A DNA stretch of 64,000 nucleotides from positions 162,677 through 226,676 of the forward strand of contig CAXAMN010025694.1 of the NCBI GenBank assembly GCA_963970005.1, written 5' to 3'. The position numbers and the translations under genes are program-made. Of the stretch, positions 25,334-36,723 are shown in pieces; positions within the stretch are counted from its first letter, which is position 1; every line of letters starts with the position of its first letter. Under the pieces are notes generated by a model. It did not search any database. It was not told the origin of the DNA and worked only from the letters and a program-made list of their open reading frames with translations. The DNA is from Durusdinium trenchii (lineage: Eukaryota; Sar; Dinophyceae; Suessiales; Symbiodiniaceae).

Positions 25334-25940
25334 GGTGTTTGGACGAGGACTGGCATCATGCCATGAAGTCTGTGAAGCCTCTAAGCAAACGATCGTAACC
25401 AGTGGTTATTGCACATGCATGCGGCAACAGGATCATGATGGATCATGTTTAACGATGTTCACTGCAAAATTTGGACCATCCAGAATGTAACAGAGGGAGA
25501 AACAGAGTGTCAGAGAGACTCTGGAACCTGAACTTGTTCGAACTAAATCTATGAAGGAGGCTTCACATGTCATAGGACAAAGCGCATTTCGATCCGATGA
25601 TTGGCAGCGCTTTCGCACAGAGCTCCGATGAAAAATCAGAGCTTTCGGGAGTCAACTCTAGCGACCGGTTGGCCCACATCTGCGAGGGAGCATAGAGACG
25701 AACGCCTGGTTGTTCCTGGCTGCACATGTGTTGTGAGATCCAAACGCCTGGTTGTTGCGGCGGTTTGGGTGATTGTGTGTGTCAGCCGCTCAGTTAATCG
25801 AAGTCTGCTCAGTTTCTTCGCCCGGATTCGAGCTTACACGCAGCCTAGTTTAGAGGCTGATCGGCTGTATTGCGGGCTCAAGTGTTGAGGGCTCGTGCAT
25901 GAGGCCATGACCAAAGCGCTCGTCATGGCCACTGAGTTCG
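25334..25940. other. intergenic, PSMB1 to Arf-GEF
   Basis: No gene seen. It presumably holds the PSMB1 3' UTR and the start region of the next gene. Confidence 0.5.
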
Positions 25941-28900
25941 ATGGGAAACAAACTTTTTTGCAATGAAAGTGGGGTGTGCCCTAAAGCGCAGGTGCAGCAT
26001 GGAGTTGAAAATGAGCTCTTTGACGACACATCTGCTTGTGATTCAGCAGGCGCTGTTTTCACTGAGACTCTGGAGGAGCTGAATGAGGTCGACCGGCTAT
26101 TGCTGTTGTTCTCAGCGAGTCGCAATCTGGCTGGTGTTCGATGGCTGATTCGCCTGGGGGCCAATCCCGACGCCTGCGATACCAATGGGACGACTTGCCT
26201 GCACACCGCCTGCCGAAGTGGATCGGTGACCATCGACGCTTATCCACGGATCACTTATTAAGAGGCCCCCAAATGCCTGGAAAAGTATAACCCCTGTCAA
26301 TAGGTATTGGACATCCTTTCTATCTATTGGGGGCCCACTGCTTTAGGTCTTTTCATGTCTTCTCCTATGTGAAGGGCAAGTTTGCGCAGACTTTGTTAGT
26401 TGCCCATTTGTCCCCTTTATCCGACTATCCTATTCCAGACTTCCAGGTCGCAGAATTACTGGCGCAGAGAAAATTGTCAATTGATGCTTGTGATGCTGCT
26501 GGCTGGTCTGCTCTACACGTGGCCCTTTTCATGGGAAGACGCCACATTAGCATCTTGAAATAGAATGCCTCATTGCTGTTTTGAGTAAGTATGTAATTAG
26601 CCATACAGTGGCAACGTAACAATAAGGTACGCATACTTCTACTATTCCCTTCTGATGCCCATATCATGTGCATACGTGGGTACGTATTGATGCAGTAAAA
26701 CACACGGGCTTGGCAAAGGTGAAATACGCGTTAAGAGTTGCACAAACCTGCACCACATGTATACTTGGAACGCAATGCTCGGTAAATAGTCGGAGGCCAT
26801 CGCTACTAGGTTGGAGGCCATTGCTATTAGGTTCCTTTTGCTATTAGGTTACAGGCCATCGCAGTAGGTTGGTGGCCATCACTATTAGGTTGGAGGCCAT
26901 CGCTAGTAGGTTGGAGGCCATCGCTAGTAGGTTGGAGGCCATTGCTATTAGGTTGGAGGCCATCGCTAGTAGGTTGGAGGCCATCGCTAGTAGGTTGGAG
27001 GCCATTGCTATTAGGTTGGAGGCCATCGCTAGTAGGTTGGAGGCCATGGCTATTGGGTTGGAGGCCATCCGTTAGGTTGGAGGCCATCGCTATTAGGTTG
27101 GAGGCCATCGCTAGAAGGGTGGAAGCCATCGGTATTTGGTTAGAGGCCAGCGCTATTAGGTTGGAGGCCATCGCTATTAGGTTGGAGGCCATCACTAGAT
27201 ATCACTAGTAGGTTGGAGGCCATTGGTATTAGGTTAGAGGCCATTGCTATTTGGTTGGAGGCCATGGCTAGTAGGTTGGAGGCCATCCGTTAGGTTGGGG
27301 GCCATGGCTATTAGGTTGGAGGCCATCACTGATAGGTTGGAGGCCATCGCTAGTAGGTTGGAGGCCATCGCTAGTAGGTTGGAGGCCATCGCCAGTAGGT
27401 TGGAGGCCATCGCTAGTAGGTTGGAGGCCATCGCTATTAGGTTGCAGGCCATTGGTATTGGGTTGGAGGCCATCCGCTAGGTTGGAGGCCATCCGTTAGG
27501 TTGGAGGCCATCGGTATTAGGTTTGAGGCCATCGCTATTAGGTTGGAGGTCATCCGTTAGGTTGGAGGCCATCGCTAGTAGGTTGGAGGCTACTGGTATT
27601 AGGTTAGAGGCCATCGCTATTTGGTTGGAGGCCATCGCTGTTAGGTTGGNNNNNNNNNNGTTAGAGGCCATCGCTATTTGGTTGGAGGCCATCGCTGTTA
27701 GGTTGGAGGCCATTGGTATTAGGTTGGAGGCCATCGCTATTAGGTTGGAGGCGATCGCTAGTAGGTTGGAGGCCATCGGTATTAGGTTACTGGTTGCAGG
27801 CCATCGTTTGCGCTTGTTGTGATGGGTTTCGGGGTGCCTAGGTGTGATGCTTATGCAGCATGGTGCGAACCCAACCATCTCCAACGGCCGTGGGCAGAGG
27901 GCTGTGGAGTTGAGCAGTGATATTTGGCTAAGAGAGGCTGTCACCGGCTACTCACAGCACTGGGAGCTGAAGACACTGGAGCAATGGACACCACCCAAGC
28001 CAGAGGCCACTGACGTTCAGGCAGGACATTCAAAAGTGGCCGGAGAGACACTGATGTGGTCCCCTCCGGGCCCGCCCCTCCATGCCCCATGTATTTGTGC
28101 CTGTGGTCCCTGGATGTTGTCCCATGCTTTTCCGAAGGGAATAGCCGTTTGCGTTGAGCCTCCCAACTCTTTAAGACAGATACTCATACTGACAAGATTT
28201 GTGGGCCTGCAACCAATAGCGTCAAATTTGGAGACGCGTGCATCATCCTTTTTCTGGCAGGGGTTTGTACTGTATAGTTTTCCCGTGGGCCATGTTCAGG
28301 TTTCTTCCAGGCTGTGCTTTGAGCCCTTTTTCGTTCCACGCACGGCGGTCATGAAGGAGGGCGGCGCTGACTTGCAGAAGCTCAGCGAGGCAATTTTCAA
28401 CCAACGGCCCGGCCAAGGACTGGCCTTCGTTGTGGCCACTGGCTGTATCCGAGACTTTCCGGTCGAACTGAGTGCATTCCTGGGTCAGCGAGGCATATGT
28501 TCGTCCCAAGTTGGGTCATTTCTGGGAGAGGACTTTGCTTTGTCGCAGACCTTGCGGCTGGAGTTCATCAACTCAGTAAGACTCATTGGGACAGGCGTGG
28601 TGTCCTGCCTGGCCAAGGTCTTCAAGACCATTGTCATCCCGACAGAAATGGTTAAAATCGATCGTTTGGTGGATGGGATCGCGCAAATTTGGTGGCGGCA
28701 GCATGAGCAGCTAGCGAAGAAGGAGGGTGACGACAGTCAAGCCAAGGATGAAGATCCCGAGGTACATGGAATGGAGCTGATGAGAAGTCTCGGCAATTAC
28801 GATGTCTTGCATCAGCTGATGTTTGCAACCATCCTTTTGCATTGGAACTTGCAGCTTGGCTCAAGCAATGATTGGGTTGAAGAATCAGACCTTCTTGGTC

Positions 28901-29100
28901 GTCCTGATTCCATCCGAATATCTCTGTTGAATTCTGTTGAGGTATGCTCCTTTGCCTCCTTCGCAGCGAGTGAGTGCTGAAGAGTGGCTGGAGATTAGCG
29001 CTGGAATCCTTCCTGAACACATGGAGAGGAGTGAGGTGGATCTAAAGCAGGTCCAGCTATTGATTTACAAGGTCTGCAGCTTATATAGCAAGTTGTTAGT
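25941..29100 (+). CDS. ankyrin-repeat/Sec7-domain Arf guanine-nucleotide exchange factor
   Basis: Predicted Arf-GEF that would act on membranes. The first exon starts MGNKLFC, a possible myristoylation site, and encodes an ankyrin repeat (WLIRLGANPDACDTNGTTCL). A second exon, ending at 26549, continues VAELLAQRKLSIDACDAAGW and ALHVALFMGRRHI. A 1,292-bp GC-AG intron (26550-27841) follows, then MLMQHGANPTISNGRGQ. Joining 26549 to 27842 restores ankyrin spacing exactly. The Sec7 domain runs from about 28380: IFNQRPGQGLAFV, AFLGQRGICSSQVGSFLG, and IPTEMVKIDR, which keeps the catalytic glutamate of the PGEAQKIDR loop. It resumes after a candidate 25-bp intron (28942-28966) with SAEEWLEISAGILPEHM. 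The join from first to second exon is not resolved to the base, and an extra intron between 28.05 and 28.32 kb is possible. The 3' end is unresolved; a PH domain would be usual but I could not see it. Confidence 0.8.
26789..27806 (+). repeat. 21-bp minisatellite array in an intron
   Basis: About 45 units of GGTTGGAGGCCATCGCTAGTA and close variants (GCTATTA, GGTATTA, and shortened units reading CCGTTA). Because 21 is divisible by 3, it keeps frames open on both strands with a 7-residue period. It lies wholly within the Arf-GEF intron, so it is not coding. Confidence 0.95.
27650..27659. other. assembly gap (10 N) in the minisatellite
   Basis: Ten N inside the 21-bp array. The repeats on both sides of the gap are near-identical, so the true array length is unknown. 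Confidence 0.99.
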
Positions 29101-32100
29101 TTCTCGGTGTCAGCAATCAAGAGCACGACCCAAGTGGAATACACTTGTGAATGTATGCCACTAGCTCTGAAAGCGCTGCCAGAAGGTGATCAGCCACAAT
29201 TTCTTTCCTCAATTGGAGATTTGGAAACCCCGATCTTCCTCGAGCAAGAAACAGGCGCAGCATCGTGTCGTGCTTTCTAGTGTCTTGTGGGACAAGACCA
29301 GAGAGGAAGAATGCTCTTCCAACTGTTCTTCGTGCAGAAATCAGGTACGGCAGCAAGTTCCGGATGATGCCAACACAAAAACATGTGACATCATTCAGAG
29401 TCCCGAAATCGCATGCAGGCTTTGGAGCCGAGTGCCTCCACCTGGGCTCGTATTGTGGTGGGATTTCCATCCCTGGCACTCACCGGCGCACAGAGGTGTG
29501 ACCGAGGGCAGAACATGGGGTGACGAATCCCAAAACGGGTAGCATAGTGAAAACATGGTGAACCCCCAGCTTCCTAGTGCAGTTTGGGGGGCTTGGCAGC
29601 CCAAAAAGTGGACGAGCTGGACACGGTTCGCTTGCGGATTCTGTTCTCACGTGCGTCTTCGCTGGCAGGGTGGAGAACTATCGCCACTTGCGCAGCATCT
29701 TGAGCGAAAGCACCGGTCCTGGAAGCACGTGCATGGCCAGCCCATCACCTAGTCGTGAAGGTGGGGCATGGCCACGAGGGGTCCCAGATGTTGGTGTAAG
29801 ATGTGTAAAGGATAATTTGCAGGAAACTCATGGTTTTAGGGGTGAACGCCATGGTTTCCTGTAGATGGTCTCCCTTCAGCCAATCCAATGATGGAGCTTG
29901 CGCAATGCTTGCGTCTTTTTTTTGTTGTTGGAATGAGTTGCATACGCAAAGACCAGGCAGAAGACCAGGCAGAAGACCAGCGACGACGTTGCTAGCAACG
30001 GATTCGCCAGGACCCACGCCAGTACCTGTTCGAGCTCGTGCTGCACCAATGTCTATGGGCTTTGGTCTGGAGGAGCCAGATGACCACTTGTACGGCAGGG
30101 GTCCACAGGATGTTCTTTCTTTTTTTGGGCCCAGATGTGCCACACCAGTGCCACAGCAGCGCCGCATGTCATTGCTTGTCTCGTGCTTGTGACCTTCTCG
30201 TGTCTCTCGTCACCACGGCCGCGTTACGGCGGTACGTTTTTGCTTGCCTGTTGATGTCCCAAATCACAGCCCCTCACCACCCCGGGCCAGGTTTCCACGA
30301 ATCTGCTGGGCCAGGGCCTGTGGGTGGCCGTGTATGGCTGGCATTGCACGGGGCTTTTCTCTTCCTGTCAGCTGGTCCAGAGCCATGGGCCCCGATGCTT
30401 GGCCCAACATCGGTTTTTTGCCGCGTGTCTGTCCCCCCTTTGGTGGGAGAGGTTCCTTTTGCAACCCGAGGTATGCCTTCATGCGCGTGGCTGACTTGGT
30501 GGTTCAACGCTCAGTCGTTCCACATCGCCCGAGCAACCATCGCCCTTTTGTCACATCGCTGCAAAAACCGCGTCGTCGACGGACTCTGAGGTCAAGAGTG
30601 ATGCCCAGACGCTTTTGCTCACGTTGCTCCCATCCTTGTCCACGGGCACATTTCTGTCCAGCCCCACTGCGGCGAAACCTGGGCGACTTGGGACGAGACG
30701 GGGTTCTCGGTCGTCCGGGCATGTTTGTTTTTTTTGCGTCGTATGTTCAGGTTCGGTGCTGGTGCTGTCGGTCGATCGGGTCATAAACCCGAGAGAATTG
30801 GACTTTGCGCGCTGAAGTACCGCGCCAATCTCCGAGTGTTCCGCTCTCCTCTTGAGTGCGACACAAGTGCGAAGTGCAGCAGAGCGACACAAGCGAAATC
30901 TGAGGCTCCAGGTGGTCTTCTTACTGCCAGATGGCCGGTGGCAAGTCTTGGAGGTCCCACGGTTCCAGGCCTCGAAGAAAGACTTCAACTGAGAAAAAAT
31001 CGACACGAATGAGTCGTGCCCCAAAAATGACACGATTTGCCGCGATCTTCTTGGTGGAGAACTGCTATGGCAGCCGGAATCCTGCCTTCCTGTTTGCTAG
31101 AGTAGAGTCTTCCCTTCCACAAAGACCACTGACGCAGTGTTCTTTTTGCCGAAAGCAAGTTGTACAATGCGGACCTACACATCATCACAAACCCATAGCC
31201 ATACAGAATCACACACGTTCGCACAGGTGCAGGTCTCGGATAAGAAGCAGTTAGAACTTGTTGGCGTGGCTTTATCTGAGCAGTGCGCCTTGGCAGAACC
31301 TTCATTTGGCTTCGTTGCAAAGCCTTTTTAGCATTTTGAGAGCTTGCGTTTGCTTGCATGAGCTGAGGCATCGATGGGCCAGCAGTCGGTGAGTGGAACT
31401 CTGCATCGCCCATAAGTGGTAGTGAATAAGAGTTTCATGACATCCATTCCTTATCTTTGCCTGGCGTTAGAACCATAAGACCCGCGTCATGTTTGTCGAA
31501 ACTGAAGTCGCGTGCTAAATCGTTGAATGAGCTGGCATCGAAATGGACAGACAAGTGTGCAGCGTTTCACCCCTGCATTCGAAGGAAGAAAAGAGGTTGT
31601 GTGTTACTGCGTGATGTCCGACACCACTAGCTCTGCACGGTAAAAAAAAAACACGCATATATATATATATATATTTATTTATTTAGTATTTTTCCCCAAA
31701 CAGTTTACTGTTAGGGGTTCTCAATTCTTTCTTAAGATGTGTCCGCCCTTTGTGTCACTGCTGGTGTCCGCCCCTTTCCCGCTGGCCATGTAGCATTTCC
31801 ATTCATTTGTCTCCCAGGTCTCTCACGGGTGGTGTCCGCCCTTTTCCACTGGCCATGTAGCATTTCTATTCATTTGTCTCCCAGGTCTGTCACTGGTGGT
31901 GTCCGCATTTTCCGCTGGCCATGTAGCAACAATGTAGCATTTCTATTCATTTGTCTCCCAGGTCTGTCACTGCTGGTGTCCGCCCTTTTCCGCCTTGTTT
32001 CCCTTCTGTCTCCCTTTGTCTCCGGTCTTGTCTCCCTTAAGGTTGATCACTGTGTCCGTCTTCTCTCCCTTCTGTTCCCTTTTGTTTCCCTTCTTGTCTC

Positions 32101-33720
32101 CCTTCTCGTTGATGTCTCAAAAGGTGGACTTGGGAATGCTTCGTTGTTGTCCCACCTGTTTGGGGTCTACGGTGGTGTAATTGTTTTTTACTATACAATT
32201 CTATTCAATACAATTCATGTATATACATGTGCTGCTGCCATGCAGCAGGCATTCCCGTTTTTGGCACCTTTGAGAGAAAGAGAAGCACGACAACACTCAA
32301 GGCATTGATGTTTCTTTGCCAAGGATGATCCATTGTGGTATGGGAAGACGTCAGCCTGAGCATGTTTCGCTTTGGTTGGACCTGAACGTCTTACTTTCGG
32401 GTCGCGTTGGAGGAGGGACGAACGCGAACTTCCGGGAACACGGCCGCCAAATGGGAGGCGTAAGGAGATTGAATACGCCACGGAGCTGGAAAAATCCAAC
32501 GGTAATGCCGCCAGCCGAGAAGGAGTCACCGCCTCAGCCGTCCAGTTTGGTGGGTCATCGACTGGGGGCCCAGTTTTTGCGCCCGACTGGTGTGAAGGCG
32601 ACTTATGTGCGATGGTCCCCGCAAGTGTCAAAGCAAATGTATCGATAGGTACTGTATGGTACTGTACGATTGGAAGTGGCTCATGGCCTGAGGAAAGCTG
32701 CATAAATGGATGGAGTGATTACCCTACCTGAGGACTGGAAAAAGGCAAAGAGGCCTGCAATAGCCACAGCAGCGCATGGACTTGGATTTTGGAGCAGGAG
32801 TTTTGTGACTTGACACTTGACACATTGCCTATCATTGCCGCAGTGTCCAGCTTCATGCGGCACGCACAGACACTCCCCACATCCATCGTCGCAGGTATTG
32901 GAAAAATGCGTTGAAAGGAGCTGAGAAGATTCAGGCGCCTCCAGTGGCTCGAGTCCTGGGTGTCGGCATGAGGGCTTCACCTCCCCAGCCTGCCCAGACT
33001 TCTTTTTAGTAGGAGCACTTGAAACATGAGTCCGCGTGTTGTCATCGATGGTCATGCCCTTTCAATTCTATCAGTTGCCACATGTTGGATTGGCTTTAGT
33101 TGGAGGATGCGGAGACCGAGTTTCGGCTTCACTCCAATCTGGCGCCTGAGTCCTAGACCGTTTTCGTTCACAGCCGGCCAGTAAGCAGCAGCGAGGCTAG
33201 CCTACATCAAGCAGAAGAAGATTGAGAAATCACTGGAACACTGCGAGCAGGCCTTTGACTCGGAATTGACTCAGCACCGGGACCACACACTAGTTTGACA
33301 TATATATATAATATATTGCATATATTATATATGTGTGTGTTCGCTGTATGTGTATATATATACATTCACACAAACACAAACACACACATATATATATATA
33401 GATAGATCTAGAGAAAGCTATTTTATGTATGTTCACATCTGCACATAGATACCTGTAAGCTCCCACGACTCAGGCTCTGAAGGAACGCCTCAAAGTGGCG
33501 GTCTCCGCCGAGCTGCGGGGCAAGGCGCGGCACGTGCCGCTGAAACGGCGGGACTGGACCGGATGCGGTTCGTGGCAGGTGCACTACAGAAGGGCTGAAG
33601 CTTTTGAAGCTGCCGGTGAGGTGCTTTTTCTTGGTGCCACGATGGATGTTGCAGAGAACATATCAGTTTAAAACATGGGGGTAGCAAACTTTACTTGTCA
33701 GTAGAAGGGGGTAGCAAGCT
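29101..33720. other. repeat-rich intergenic DNA
   Basis: The left part (to about 29.7 kb) may hold further exons of the Arf-GEF, but none can be assigned. Otherwise I see only repeats: a 12-bp AGACCAGGCAGA triplet near 29949-29983, an AT run near 31658-31685, a 67-bp tandem repeat at 31.74-32.0 kb and mixed AT/GT runs at 33297-33410. Long open frames at 30.0-30.8 and 32.3-32.7 kb lack domains and overlap open frames on the other strand. Confidence 0.45.
31738..31996 (+). repeat. 67-bp tandem repeat, about 3.5 copies
   Basis: Units read GGTGTCCGCCCTTTTCCGC, then TGGCCATGTAGCATTTC, then CATTTGTCTCCCAGGTCT. They recur at about 31762, 31829, 31897 and 31975 (last partial). The third unit has a small internal duplication of the AATGTAGCA part. 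Confidence 0.85.
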
Positions 33721-35390
33721 TAACTTTTCAGCGACATGCTAAAGACAGGGCGACTGCAACAGGCAACAGGACTTCTGCTGTCGACGTGGCTTGGTCTCAG
33801 CCATCGACAGGTCTCCAAAGCAATCGCAGCCTGCAAGCTGTCGTTGGAGGTGCGCGTGGTGTCCTTTTTCCTTGGCGTTTCAGCCCCCTTGGAAGTCCAC
33901 CAGTGGCCACTCAGGTTCACCCTGAGAATGTGGATGTGCGCAAGAAGCTGCCAGCTGCTCAGGAACCGTTCTTCTTCAGCACCCTTTTGTTTTCGGGCCC
34001 TGTCTCCTCCCCACTTTGGAGGAGAAAGCGGTAGGAAGACATGGACAGTGAAGGTTTTAAGCGTGCTTTTGGCCGTGGGTTTCCCTGAGAAACTCACTTG
34101 CGGCACACAACCCTCAGAAGCCTGGCCGAGGTCAAGCTTGAAGGCACAGGAGGCCAGGGAATTGGGTGGTGCCTGTTTGCCCTTTTGGTCGCATCAAACT
34201 AGCCGTGACTATGACCATACATACTCTCAGGCTGACCAAAGAAAACGCGAGAAGGCTTTATTTTCAGGCCTACGTGGACTCTGTTCCGGCCTCATTGGAG
34301 GAGATGCGTTCAGCAGAATCATTTTGGCATTCTAATTGTTTGGATCTGTAGACTTCATTGATTTGTTCCTTTCTTTTCAACCCACATCCGCCTTAGGTGG
34401 CAGCCACTCTGACCCAAATGCAGCTCCAGTGCCCCCACCTCCTCCGCCTCCTCCTGAAGCTGATTCCTCTGATGAGGAGACCAGGGTTCACACCCGTCTC
34501 CACACAAACAAACAAACAAACAAACAAACAAACAACCAACGAAACAAACAACCACACAAACAACCACACAAACAACCACACAAACAACCACACAAACAAC
34601 CACACAAACAAACAAACAAACAAACAAACAACCAACCAACCAACCAAACAAACAAACAAACAAGCAAACAAGTAGACAAGCAAACAAACAAACAGACCCT
34701 CTGATTCTGATAGACATATATAGTCACGAAATAACAGAAGGTGTCTAGAAGAATGCCCACTTGACAAGGCACATGCATGCCTGGTCCCTAGGATTCTAAG
34801 GGTTTTTTTTGGCAGTGGTTCAAAGCCAAGCTGGTATTTTGCTTACTGTATATAGACATCTCGCTGCTCCGTGTCGGATGCTCACTGCTATTCTGCATTT
34901 TGACCCGAAACCTTACATTTTCCGTCATGCATGTTAAACAAGGATGAACTGGGACACGTTGGCTACGCACTGACACAGAATCCCTGGCAAAGAGGAGCGA
35001 AGATATGGCGAGGAGGAGAACGCCCATGAGTGGTGCCGCTGATTTTGTCGCCCGACTGTGCTTTGTAGTGTAGGATTCGGACGGCGAACTGACGGCAGAG
35101 CAGCAGATGATGCTGGACCGGGGCCTGTGGATTTCTCAGCACGAGAGCATCTGCGATTTTTCTGGTCGGAGGTGAATCATCAAATCTGGTCACTAGTCTT
35201 CCAGATCCCATGGCAAGGGGACCGCTCCACATCCTCCATCCTGCTCATTTTGAGGACGGACAGAGAAGCTGCGGCGCGGCTCGTAGACAGACTTGGCCTA
35301 AGGATTCACTTGGACACCTCTGACTCCTCCAATTTTTCGTCTCAGTTCACCTCCGAAGAGTTGAGGCATTGGAATGGGAAGTTCCGGTGA
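33721..35390 (+). CDS. candidate multi-exon gene, proline-rich (weak)
   Basis: Three pieces look exon-like. One near 33.92-33.96 kb encodes HPENVDVRKKLPAAQ. One at about 34396-34489 encodes SDPNAAPV, then eight prolines, then EADSSDEET, a combination common in nuclear RNA-processing proteins. One at 35074-35156 follows a TAG|G acceptor, encodes DGELTAEQQMMLDRGLWISQ and ends at AG|GTGAAT. The intron between the last two would hold the CAAA microsatellite. I cannot name the protein; the grouping into one gene is inference. Confidence 0.3.
34499..34700. repeat. (CAAA)n microsatellite with ACAAACAACCAC variants
   Basis: About 200 bp of CAAA tetramers and 12-mer variants. The Thr/Asn/Lys and Cys/Val/Leu-rich open frames across it are artefacts. 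Confidence 0.95.
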
Positions 35391-36723
35391 TCTGGTGAAT
35401 CCATCCAACATGACGCTTGGATTTGAGTGAGGACGGGTTGAGTGATGAGCTGCTTTTGGATCCATGTTGGTTTGACCTGGGTCGTTGCTGCCGAAGCCAT
35501 TGGTTTGCTTTCGCCCATGTTTCTTTTCTTCTAGAGCATTTGTCTGTGCAATTGCAGAACCTTTGCGTTCACAGAGCTCAACAAGCGATCAATGATCAAG
35601 CGGAGATAACCTAATTTTTGGCAAGAACGTGCGTGGTAGCCAAACGTCCGACGTGCGGAACGTGCTTCGGTCGTGATGGCTGGGAACACCGAGAAGGGAT
35701 GGCCGAGTAAGATCCAAGGACCATGGGTGCAGAGGCCCGCGGCCAGGGTAAGGAGAGGAACGGTCCACGGAAGACAACTGCTCAGACAAAGTTGAAATGA
35801 TCATGACTTGTTTTTGAGGGTCTGAAGCCACCATCATTATGATCATGACATGACTGATTATTGTGAATATAATCATCCAGGTCCATGACTTGTGAGACTG
35901 ACAGTGCAATGGATCCTGAGCTATCTTTTCTTTTGTTAATATTGTGCGATTCGTGGCGCATCCCGGCCAGCAGTCTACACAAGATTGAGATGCCGATGCC
36001 AGTTCCAAGTTTGATCCTATAGTATTTTGTATTTGTTTCCCTTAGAGCCCAGCTCGCTTCAATGACTGTTGTGCCACTGTTGATGCGAGATGAATTCCAA
36101 ACAACCATTCCTGTGAGGTCTTTTGGTCCCCTGAAATGCTGAAGGGCACCAACGTGAGACAGAGCATGCCTGCGTGATGCATGATGCACATGTCATCATG
36201 TGTCATGGAGGGGCCTGTGGAATAACGGGTTGTGTTGCAGAAGAGCGACGACCCATGTTGCAGCGTGCTGACAGTCAGCTCGTGCCTGGAGGTGCTGCAA
36301 GAGCATTTCACGGTTGTTGTGTAAATCTGGTAGAGATTTGGAGTGGCATGCGAGTTTAGGCCCGGCCCATAAGGTGGCAGGGCTGACGTTTTCAGACAAG
36401 AAAAGAGAGGGTGGGCCTCTAAGACGAAGGACTCATTTTGTAGGCTTAGTAGGCTTCTTGATTTGTGCTCACCTCAACCCATGGCGTTGCTTCAACTGTT
36501 CCGTTGAAGCTTGAGTATTGTTTAGATTTGCTACATGTCACGTCGCCCGTCTCTGGATTCCTGCAGCGCGAAAAGGGCCTCAGACACATGTGGCAACATT
36601 TCTACGAAATTACTGTAATAGGCGCAGCGAGCCTAACACATAGCTTGACAGCGAGATTTTCTCTTCAGATCCACACATTTTTGCACCAAAAGTCGCACGT
36701 TTGATTGGACGCAATTTGAATGC
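35391..36723. other. intergenic before the NEK kinase
   Basis: No gene supported. It contains a short TCATGATC/ATGATCATG-rich stretch around 35800-35850 but no repeat array. Confidence 0.45.

Noticed and set aside
26789-27944. Long open frames on both strands with a 7-residue period (LEAIASR / MASNLLA types)
   Set aside because: They follow directly from the 21-bp repeat, which lies inside an intron fixed by ankyrin-frame joining.
31739-32308. 189-codon plus-strand ORF
   Set aside because: Lies on the 67-bp tandem repeat and pyrimidine-rich DNA; composition is repetitive and has no domain.
34336-34778. Thr/Asn/Gln-rich and Cys/Val-rich ORFs
   Set aside because: Products of the CAAA microsatellite; open on both strands.
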